From contig NW_006499912.1 of NCBI RefSeq assembly GCF_000471905.2, forward strand, positions 5,353,058 to 5,417,057: DNA of 64,000 bases, given 5' to 3'. A model generated the notes under the pieces. That model was not told the origin of the DNA and made no database searches. It was given only the letters and a program-made list of their open reading frames with translations. Shown here in pieces: positions 35,201-47,200 of this stretch; within the stretch, counting starts at the first letter, position 1, and every line of letters begins with the position of its first letter. The position numbers were made by a program, and so were the translations under genes. This DNA is from Amborella trichopoda. Lineage: Eukaryota; Streptophyta; Magnoliopsida; Amborellales; Amborellaceae.

Positions 35201-38200
35201 TGTGATAATGATCAAATTTATATGATTATTCGTTTAAACACATTTTACTTATAAAAGACACAGAGCATTTTATTATACTTTTGTTAATGATTCTTGTTTT
35301 AATTGTTTGGCTGTCAAATTCTTGTACTGAAATTCATCTTATCTGGAGCAAGTCCTCTAGTGATTGACCAAAGACTTGTTGCATCACTGCAATGTTGTGC
35401 ATTGTTTTCCATGTTTTGGACATTTGTAATCTTCAAAGTTACTGGCATATACCTCATAGCAAGTGTCAGCACTTATGAAATGATTTTGGTGAATGTATGA
35501 AAATTGCGGTATTGCATTAAATGTCACTCTGGTTATTCTCACTCTTGCATGTTTCAGTTGCTAGTTGCTCGTCTTCCTGGATGAACTTTCTGTCATGTCC
35601 TATTTCACACTGTTTTGACTCTGGAATCAGGACTTCCATTGGTCGTTGGACATGAATAAAACTGAGTTGTTGGATGAACTTTTGGTCATGTCCTATTTCA
35701 CACTATTTGACTTTGGCATCAGGACTTTTTATATTAGGAGTTCCATTGGTTGTTGGACGTGAATAAAAATGAGTTGTTTGGAGCATTTCTATGTCCAAAT
35801 TGCAAGCTAGGTAGTATTGATGGTTGGCATACATTGATGTGAAGCCATTGTAGTGGTTTTAATGAAGTTAATATACTCCAGTTTTTTCATAAAAATGTTC
35901 ATGTACTGTTGTCATTAGTTGACTTTCTATTGAAATATGTTCTCAAGCATATTGATGTTTTACTTGTCTAAACATGTACATAAGTTGATGCGTCTGTGTT
36001 GATTTTAATCAAAATTCTCTCAACTTTTACACATGATGTAACGAGCACATATTGTGGCTAGTGTTTCTTTTTATCTTATGAGAATTCTATTTAGGAAGTT
36101 ATTATTATTATTATTTTTTTGGGGGTTCTTGATGCCTTATGTGTATTAATACAATTTTTGGGTTCAACTAATATCAGTAATGCTGGTATAACTCATATGT
36201 TGTTTGATTTTCCGCGAAGTACTTGTCTCTCTCATGACTTCTGTGTTTATGTCAGTGCGCACGCTACGTGTGTGTGGGTAGATAGACAGGCATGAACAAA
36301 ACAGAGATCCACATTTACATGCATGCATACTTACATTCATACATACACACACACACACATGTATATATACAACAAATACATATATACATAACATGTATAC
36401 ATACATTCACACAGGAAGACATAGAGAAATTTACATATTCCATTTAATTATACCGTCTGTCAATATTTTTTAGCTTTGACAATGACTATGTTTTCTTTTG
36501 AAAGGATATCTGTTCAGGTAAATCAATTCTTTTTGCTCCTAGGCTGCCTGCAGATTATGCAGTTTGGTTGGGTCCTATAAAGCCATTGTCCTACTACAAG
36601 GTGATTACTTATCTCTGTAAATTCTCGAATTCTGCCAGTCTATATTTGTCCCTAATTATGTTTTCTTGACCTAACCTAGTGGACATCTGATACTTCGCAG
36701 GAAAGATACATGGTTGATGTGGTTTCTTTTACAGACACGATTGTTCCAGTGCTATTTGATCATTACAAGGGCTCGGGAAAACCTCTGTTGTTTCTTTTAC
36801 ATGGGTTAAACACTGATAGCCATAAATACTCAAAGCCTGCTGAGCTTGAGGTATGTTAATTCCATTTGTATCAAAGATGAATGGTCCTTACCCTTCTTTT
36901 CTTGAGATATTCGGCTGGTGAGCTTTATTGCTCATCCTTTCACTTTATGAGCTGTGAGTTGCAAGAAATAAATCGTAGAATGCCTTGAGAATGCTCATTT
37001 TATATGCCATTTGGTTTATTTGGTTCTGTATTTTGTCCTGGATATCCAACTAGTGAATAAGCCAGAGGGGTATGGCTTTTGACCAAACATTTTAGGTATG
37101 ATGTATATGTGTTCTTGAATCTTACTATAATTAGGACATGGTACTGTCTTACACTTTCATTACTGTACTTGATTTAGATTATTATGCTAAATTGATTCTA
37201 ATCAGAGCAATTTCTGACCTAGAATTCCTTGTTCCAGAGATCTTGTAACACTCGATTATGTGCCTTAACTCAATTCCTTAGTTTCAAGAAGCTATTATTG
37301 ACCGTAGCTTTCCATCGCATAATTAGTGTCCTTTGCTACTCCTAGATGATTCCAAATGGAAAACTCTCTCCTCATTCTTATGACTATATAGCCATTCTCC
37401 AAGAATTTCTTGCTACTTAGCATATGTCATCCCTAATGACATTCTTTGCCAAAATTTGCTATTTGGCTGATCCACTTCGACCTTGCTCTTTATTTGTTTA
37501 CAGTGCAGTAAAGATATGCTTTGTGACCAATATGTTTGTTGTATGGTTTTCGGTTAGTGTTTATGTTGTTTTATTTTTGCTATCACTTTCCTATGGACAA
37601 CACCCAGCCCTGCTATATGAAGGCACCTGTGCTTCATTGATTTTGATTCCTTCATAGTGAGAGCATAGTGACTTACTCTGCCATGGCAGGTCCCAAGCCG
37701 GTCATGGTGGTCCCAAACCTGGATAATGGAGGAGGGTTGTGTTAGGTAGGGCAGCCAGCATAAAAATTTTGCACATCTTTTCTTGAATCCCGAACCTATG
37801 TTATTAGCCGACCCCAAATAGTTGGGATAAGGCTTGGATGATGATGATGATGATAGTGAGAGCATATTGACTGTAGGAATGTTGTAACTTTGTGGTCACC
37901 CTTGACCTTCGAATGCGGCATTCACTTTGGATGCTCTTTAACAGCTCATGGCCAGGGCCAATCTACAACAACCCAAATCCCTAGACCTAAATACCCTTTT
38001 CCTTAGAAGTGCAGGAAAGAAGAATTTTCATTCTCAGACTAGTATTCGAGTTGAGATGATTGGGGTCATGAAGAAGCTTGTAGCTGCTCAAACTTGTAGA
38101 TGAGCTGCGATTATATGAATTTAAAAATGGTACACCATTTTTAAGGACAGCCGAACCCTCAAGGACTACGAGAGTCATTATGGGAAGGCCATGAACTCTT

Positions 38201-41200
38201 CTTCAACAGTATTGGTGTTATTTTCTTGCTATTTGTCTCTCATAATTAAAATATGCTCTCTAGTCTAAGAAGGGTGAAGCCTTTAAACTTTCCTTTAACC
38301 CATCCCAAGCCCAGTAAAGGAGGTGGGTTGTGTTAGGTTAGGCAGTCAACGTAAAATTTTGTTAAAGCTAAAACTTTCTATGAATCCTGAATCTACAGAT
38401 CAGAATGGCGGACTAAGATTTGTGTGGATGATTGCGAATAGTTGGGAAAACGCTCTGATGATGATGACGCATTAAAATACGCTCTCATTGGTTGGGCCTT
38501 TTTATTTCATGTTGGTCTGCAACTGCAAGTGAATATTCTTGCTGGTTTTCCCAAGAGAAGGCTTGGCTTCTTCAGGTGGTTCACTGTATTCTTTCGCTTC
38601 TTTGCCAATTATCTCTACAAGTCTTTCTTCTATATATTCAGGCTCTACTTCTTGCTGATGCCAATCAGACTCAGTGTTTTCAATTTCATTTCCTTGTGGG
38701 GTTTTAATGAATTTGGGATAAAATGGAGTTTTAGAGAGAGAAAAGGTGGTTTCTAAATGTAGAGGGAAAAAGTTCAGTTGTGGTGAATGAGGGGAGTTTG
38801 GGAGAGAGAGAGAGAGAGAGATGGAGCAGAAATGGGGCTTGTAGATTGTTGACATAGTAAGATTTTTGGGGAGGGAGGGACCCCCTGTGTTGTTTTTTGG
38901 TTGGGTGGCGCGGGGGGGGGGGGAAGCTAGAAACAGAAAGAAGAAAATGAAGAAGAAGAAGAAGAAGAAAAAGAAGATCATGATGATGATGATGATGATG
39001 ACGATGAGGAGGAATGGATAAAAGCTTGTTGGTCAAACACTCTGTAATTTGTTGTAATGGTTGGGGTTTTTCTTGTTCAGGGAGGTGAGTTTCTTGGGCG
39101 GCCATGGTTGCAGAGGAGGACATGATTCTATAGAGAGATGGTTTCTTGAGGGTTAATTATATTTCTGATAGATGTGTGAGTTTGCAAGTTATAGAAAATT
39201 TGATAGGGACCTATTTTTAATTGATTTGTGGTTTTGTCTCTTATTTGCTATGGCGGTCATATCATGTGGGCATACACACATGCCACAAATCTAGTTTATT
39301 TGCATCCAATTTTATGAATGGACTAATACCCAAAGCACCTTCAGACTATGGTTTGAAGTGGAATCTAGACAGCCAGTGAAATTCATGCCCAAGTAAAGGT
39401 TTGCAGAATTTTTTTGGATGGGGGAAGTAAACATGAGTATCAATTTTAGCAGGAAACCTGAAGGACAAGAGTGCCCCTAATGTATGGTTCAACAGAGTTA
39501 TCACAATTTTATAGACCTTATGAATTGTAACTTGTGTCTAGTTTCAAAGAAAGGCAACAAGAGAGGGCAAGGAGAGAGAAAGATGAAGTTGGGATGTGAT
39601 GCAAAGGATAGTTGCTTAGCAGTTCTATTGATGAACGAGGTCACAAAAAATTCATTAAACATCTTTATCATAAAATAATTAAACTTCCTTGGGGTTAGTT
39701 CATTGGGTGTTGTCCAACTCCCAAAGGACTTCTATCCCTTGAAGAGAATAAGGTCACAAAAAATACAATAAGTTTTTTGCATTGGTTTCAGTGCACCTTC
39801 AATGGGGGAGTTGAGAGAGTTTATTCTTGACAATGTTGTTGAGAGGGAAATAGATCACAATTCTCCCCAAGGAATTTGAAGAGAATAAGAGTCTATAAAA
39901 GTCCCCAATGATTGTATCGTTTCACCAGCTGACAAGAGAGCGTGGGGGGGGGGGGGGGGGATGGGGTTGGGAGGTGTGGGGTGGGGAGAGAGATCGCTGA
40001 GGACACAAAGCTCCATTCGTGCCCAAGGACTTATTAGGTATTATATCACCATATTGATTTTTTAGTATTACTACATTTCTGAAATCGTACTCTATTGATA
40101 CCAAAAAGTCCAAGAGATTTTGATGTCATGATTCTTGTTTACATTGATACTTAGGTTTCTTAACTCGGAAAAAGTTAAAAATACTGTCAAAATGGAAAAA
40201 GTTAAAAATTCTGTAAAATGAAACTCGCTCCTGCCTTACACTGTAATAGTTGAACTTCGGGGTGATCCCATTTCGTATGGGTTCCACTTCTTTTCAAATA
40301 TGGAACTCGATATCTTAAAGTCAGGGATCTCGCATCCTACATTTGTTCATGTACGAAACTTGTTCCCTTGACCACGGAACTTCGTGGCTTCCTCTCTCCG
40401 TGCTTCCGTTCTTAACCCAGAGCTTTTTTCACTTCTGCCCCGGGTAACTATGAGTTGTTATGAGTAACTGCTAAAAATATAACGACCTTTTTCTTGTTCT
40501 TGGATATGATAATTTTCTGTCTAATATATATTTTTCTTAGTCAGATTGGATACAATGTGGAACTCTTGGTTCTGCACTCTATTTTATCTCCACCTGAAAA
40601 TAACTTTTCTTTGGTTGTCCATAAAAACTCCTTATTAGTCTTTCTTCTTTGTCTTCTTACAAGAGGTAAGCATGCTTTTACATTCTTTTGTCTCTTCTGA
40701 TGAAAATAATCCCTCATTATTATGGAGTAGTATCTCTCTGATAGTTATCCTAAATTTAAATGCTTGTGACCTACCATTTTAGCTGGTTATCGATACATTT
40801 GCAAGGATTTGGTTTGTTTTCTCATGGATTGACTTTTTCTTTTTATGTTGCAGGAAATGGACAAATTTCAGACTGATTTAAATATACTACATCCTATATT
40901 GGCTGAGTGTCGCATTTTTAAGACTGAATTGGAGCTCTCCCTCATACAATACGCCAACGATATCAGCTCAGCTGCTCATATTGAGGTGACCATTTCCTAA
41001 AGTTCTATGGTTTCTGGAGATGTTTTCTCTGGGACTTTAATGTCTTACCGATTTCATGGATCAGTCAAATCTATTAGTTTCTTAGGTTTTATTACAGCAT
41101 AGACTTTGAGGTGGATGGAGTGCATACGAGAAGCCATGATAACAGTCATTTCTTCTTAACACGGCCTTTGCGTTACTTCTTAGTGACTTACTTGACTATT

Positions 41201-44200
41201 GCTACAGTGCTCAGAATGAGTATCTTGCATGAGAACTCGGCTGGTTTCTATAATATAGGTTCCAAGGAAACATGATGTTTTGCCCTTTCCTCTTGGCTTT
41301 GTGCTATATGTTTTCTCTAGGAGTGACTATGCACGTCACCATTTATGTGCTATAGAGGATGATGCCTGGTGGAGAATATGTCAATCTGTTGTATGATTGC
41401 AGGTGTTTATTCCATACTCATGTTAGTATTAAATGATCCATAGCTTCCTTGAAACAGTCACAATAATGTATGTGGTCTCGAGAAAATTCAGTGGAAAAAT
41501 CTTCAAATGTTTTATGTTAGATATTTATAGGGAAATATTTGTTCTACCTATGAACTTCTTACATGTCACAAATCTCCATTTTTTATCAGTACATAGGGGA
41601 CCAGTCTGTTCTTAGCGTTTGCTTCTTGTTGTAAGTTGACTGCTATAATTGCTTTTCTTTTCTGGGTTTGTTTCTTAAATAACAATCGTGTTTTCTTAGA
41701 AAGAGAAAAGTTGCTTACCATGTGCATGGTAACATTACATTGGTATTACTCAACAACTACCCTCCCTCCCCAAACACACATAAACTTCTTGCTCTTTAAT
41801 AGCAAAAATTGGTTACAAAATACAAAACAATTGTGGGAGGAAACTAAATTATTTAATTGCTGGGGGGAGTGTCTTGTCTGGTTATTTTAGGTAAGTAATC
41901 CATTGGAAGGTAGTCTTTTGTTTTGATTTTCATACCTACTTCAAGGATGGAAATTCCTTGGTGAACTTTCAGAACTTGCGGCCTTTGCACTCCCATGTAC
42001 TTCTGACAACTTTTTCCTGTTTGTATCTTGCTGATTCTTGTTCAAAACCTGATCTTAACTTAGGAATTTGGCCTAGCTTAGACCCATGTCAACTCCTTGA
42101 GTCCTCAGTCCAAAGACGACCTGTCAAGTCTGTAGCATGTTTAACAGACATACAGGAAAATCCATAACCAGTTCTGCAATCTTATGCCAATAAAAAATAT
42201 AGAATATAAAAATTCATACACAAAAGGAAAAACGAAAAAAAATTATGAGAGCATCTTTTTCTATAAATCTTTTGGAACATGCAAGGGAAAATTTTGTCGG
42301 AAAAGTTGTCAGCAAGCAAACCCTGAATGTTTTCTTTCTATTTTAAAAAATCTGTGTTTTTAATTTTTTTTTTTTTTTTCAACTGTTGTGGTGTGGAAGA
42401 AGGGAAGTTGAGTGTCTGGAAAATATTGCCTAAAGGACCATCCCCTCCCCGCAATACGGACTCTATCAAACATGCCCTACACTCAAAATCTGCAAAAACT
42501 GAAGAGAAATATTGTCTTTGGCAGTTCCTCCTGAGCAAATATGTTTTCTTACTGTGCAAGTCCTGAAGCCCATCTAAGATTCAGGCCTCACATGTATCGT
42601 ATGAATAAATTGACCAGTTCTTTAGTAGACCCAGTTGTTTTTTTCCCAGTCCTTTTGTTTGAAAACTTTTGGGTGGGTAGCGTGCTCCTCACCTTGGACT
42701 GATATTTGATCACCTGCTTTTCAATTGGACTTTTACAATTTTATGGGTCCTTACATTTAGGAATAGTTTATTGTGCATAGGCAGATTTAGGAATCCACCT
42801 TTGGTTTTCAATGGGTTGAGGATCTGAAACTCACATACCACTGCCAATGCATTTTGCCTTGTATCCACACATTTGCAGCTCCAATGATAGTGCAGATCTA
42901 ATGATGAGCGAAGAGTTAAAATGAAGGTCCTAAAACAGTTTAAAAAGGGCCTTTTTAGAATGAAGGATTTTTATTATTTTTTCAGATTCATGATGGTCTT
43001 ATTCAAAATTATTTGAATAGATGCATCAGCCGACACACTAAAACCCTAAACTTACATTTATTGTCTAATGAATAGTCAAAACTTGAAGAGAGGACATATG
43101 AAGTACACTGCCAAAAAAAAGAAAGAGGGAAAAAAAAAAATCGAAGAACTTTGCTATCAAAAGTTACCCCAGCTATAGCCTGAGATGAGGGAACCTATGT
43201 TGCCGTACATCTATATTCTTCAGGTTGTAGAGATCAACGGAGCATTTAGGAAAAGGCAAGGTGCTTGCCTACTACCTTATGTCTGACATCTAGACAATTT
43301 CCTTAAGAAATAAACCTATAATCTGAGGGTTTTGATTTTGGAAAATGCACGAGTTGTATCCATGTTCCCCAAATCTGTATCGGTTTTCGTATACATATCT
43401 AGGCTTCCTAGTTGATACTGTACCGTAGTCGATGCCTTTTTAAGTGCCAAATCTATGTTCTTTGCAGTGGAGGGGCTCGTTCACATGGATCTAATGCTTT
43501 ACAAACCTTATGTCACTCTGCAATCTGGCAAAGTTAAATCAGGTAACTGAAAAAGTGGTTTCTTAAATTTTAACATTAACTAAGATAACCCTTCACACTC
43601 GTAAATTGGGTAGAGAAAGGGCTAAACTTCAAGATACTGGGAGCTGACCAAACTCCAGCTTGTTATGCTTTGTGTAAAAGATCGGGACTGGCTGGCTCAC
43701 CTATCCCACTAAACATGCCTTTTTGCTCCCAACCCAGCAAGCAAACCACATAATGTATCCAATACTTGCCTCAAATGTGTAAACCTAGTTCCCATATTTC
43801 CTACTTCTGAGCCATCTAAGAGTAGGGTTGCGGAAGATGCCTTAAGTTTACAGCTAATTTCATCAAAAGTAGTTCTTGGGAATGAGTAACCCCTATAATG
43901 ATGCAACTTCTCGCTCAGTGGGTCTGCAGGATTCCCTGACCAACATAATGAAGGACCACATTTGTCTCTCATCCCTAAACAACACATGCAAATTTTATAA
44001 TGCCTAGGGCAATTCTTAATCCTGACTTATAGAAGTTTATTTTCCAATCCATGTTGGTGGCAAAAATATGTTTTCTTTTTTCCTATTTTATGGTTTCTTA
44101 TGTTTGCAGTTCTGAGCGCTGGAGGTTTTGATATTAAGTTCACTATGTATGTTGTCTGTCTGATGCCTATGTGACTACACTATGGATTGTAAAGCATGAA

Positions 44201-47200
44201 GCACAAATTATGCTGTCTTAGTTCTTATCTTCAAATAATCAGGCCGATCTAGAAATAACAGGTGTCTGTTGCATGAGACACTGATGTTCCCCTGCATTTC
44301 TAGAAGTTACTGTTTGTCTGCTGATTCGATTGTCTGGTTGGCGATGTTTCTTCATCCCTCAATAGAGATAATTTGGCAGTGCCTGAGCTGTTTCAAATAA
44401 TCAGGCAGATCTAGAAATAACAGGTGTCTGTTGCATGAGACACTGTTGTTCCCCTACATTTCTAGAAGTTACCGTTTGTCTGCTGATTCAATTGTTTGGT
44501 TGGTGATGTTTCTTCATCTCTCAGTAGAGATTATTTGGCAGTGCCTGACCTGTTTTGGTTTAGTTAGTTTCATTCACTCCCTTCAGTTCATTTGTTTCCA
44601 TGGTAAGAAAAAGTTTGCCTTCTTCATTTTTTTTTCATTATTTCTTTCTCTGGCAATAATAATCTAAGTCATACCATTTCAATTTTTTGTTTTGGGTAGA
44701 GAGTAAATGATTATTTTGTTTATTTCGGGAGTTACATTTGAAAGGTTATGTGATAGATAGTATATCTGTAATTGAGCAGGTGATGAGGCGAATAAAAGCA
44801 GGCATGAAGGAGTATCAATTGGAAAGCATATTCCTTCATTACATCTATATGTATGGTGGTTGTCGACATTGCTCATACACATGTATATGTGCAACTGGTG
44901 AGAATAGGTCAGACATTTCCCTGCACTGGGTACATATTTGGTATTCATGTTTAGAAACATTAGCATGTTATTAAGAGATCTTCGTCATGTATCCCATGTC
45001 ATCAAAATCAGCAAGATTCTTTGCATGTTTGTGATGGATTACCTTGATTGGTGTCATCAATCTTCTATTGTTCAAAAAAAACATAGATGAAGAGAGAAGT
45101 TCTACATGGTTATGGAACTGTGCTGTGTGCTAATTGTAGTAAAGAAGATGCATTGTTAACTTGATGGATGACATGACAATTCTTGGACTTATTTCGTTGA
45201 ATTATAATTGATGTATTTGCTTCTTTAGCAATGGAATCATTCATAGTATCTTTCTTGAGCATTTTTTTCTTCTGAAGCTTTAGTTTCTTGAGCAATTAGG
45301 AGCGGAGCCTGGTTCTTTTCATTCTCAAGTGTAACATGTTCTACATTTGTGACAGCATTTATCTTTGTTAGTTGTAAATTGTACCAATACTACTTTCATA
45401 ATGTTCCCTTGTTATTGCACATGTATCTTGTTTTATGTATTCTATGAATGTTATAGGAACCCAGATGCTCTTTTGTCTAGGATTTTGCTGTTGCTCCTAA
45501 ATAGTATTTCAATTAATTTAGCATTTTCAAGAATCTTTGGACCTCGGAAATTGGCAAATCAATTTTGCTTCGAGCCCAAATTGTGAACTGGATTAGAGTA
45601 TGAGATTTCCAACTCTTATTTGTATCATGTGTTATGTGCACCATTTTGCACCTTCTTCAAAACCTTGCATTACATGATTTCAAAGATACATTTCTTAGCA
45701 TCTGAATTCAATGAATAAACATTGATGAGTTGTCATGGTCCTCCCTTGAGTATCATCATCATCATCTGAGCCTTACCTTAACTATTTATGGCCGGTCATA
45801 TAAATCTTGTTCTGCCACTTAGCTCTATCAAGGGCCGTACTTTCAGTCAGACTATAAGCCACCATATCTTTTCTCACTACTTACATCGATATCCTTTGGG
45901 GCTTTCCTCTTGCCCTTTTAAAGCCTTCCACTTCAACCAAATCATCCTTCCTAATTGGTTTTGTTAAACAACACTGCACATGAGTAGACCACGTAAGTTT
46001 TCTTTCCCTCATTTTATCGCCTATTGGAGCTACTCCTAAGTTCGAATGTATAGTTCCAAATTCTATTATTCCTTGTCTTGCCACACATCCATCTCAATAT
46101 CCTCATCTGAGCTACACTCATTCTATATATATATTGTTCTTGATTTCCCAACATTCCATCCCATAAAATATGGTTGGTCTTACAACCGTCTTATGGAACT
46201 TCCCCTTCATTTTTATTGATATACGACGATCACATAAGACTCCAGAAGCACATCTTCATTTTGTCCACCCAACTCAATTCTATGAGCAACATTTGCCACA
46301 GTCCCTCCTTTCTCATGAATTGTTGAAGATATCGAAAATAATCTCTTTTAGGTACTTCTTGGCCATCAACCTTAATTAATTCCTCATTTCTACTTGTATT
46401 CTTACTAAACTTGCATTCGATATATATTGTCTTAGTCTGGCTAATTTTAGTAACTTCATATTGTAAAGCATCCCTCCAAAGTACTAACTTCATGGTTACG
46501 CCATCTTTAATCTTATCAATCAAAACTGTCATCCGTAAATAACATACACCGCAGGACCTCATCTTGTGGATGCCTAGTTAACTCATCCACAATCAAAACA
46601 AAGAGATATGGGCTCAATACACTTCTAAACCTCTATCGGTATACCATCTGGTCCTAAAGCCTTTCCTGTCTTCATCTTTCTCAAAGCTTCCTTCACTCCA
46701 AATATCCTAATTCTAAGAAACTATCTATGACCTCCAATCTCATATGTCAATGATTTTTCCTAATAGTGAGCTTCCAGAGTGGGTATTTAACAATTTCTGA
46801 GAATATATTTTTCAACTTTTATTGACCTCGTCATCCTTCATCAACACCCTTTGATCCTCATTCTTAATGCATTTAACATTTTCTAGATCTGTTCACTTCA
46901 TTTTTTTACCTTCTCTTGTTCCCAATTTATTGTAGATCATCATATGCCTTAGGCTTAGCTTTACTATTTTCTTAGCATTCATCTTGGCATATCCATATTC
47001 TTCTAAATTCTGATCATTTCTATTGCTTGGCAAGCTTTGTAACATGATTTTTTTTGCTATAGCATTTTGAACCTCATCATTGCACTACCTAGTTTCTTTA
47101 TCTGAAAGTATTTTCCCTTTAGATTCTCCTAAAACTTCTTTTGCCACATTCTTAATACAATTAACAATCTCATTCCACGTAACATTAAATTCGTCCCCAG

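Noticed and set aside
36865-36895. Short match to M2 MITE ends (TTTGTATCAAAGATGAATGG)
   Set aside because: Only one end, about 20 bp, with no partner repeat or core.
42338-42559. 73-codon minus-strand ORF in intron 6
   Set aside because: Plausible composition but no recognisable motif, splice context or repeat partner in the window.
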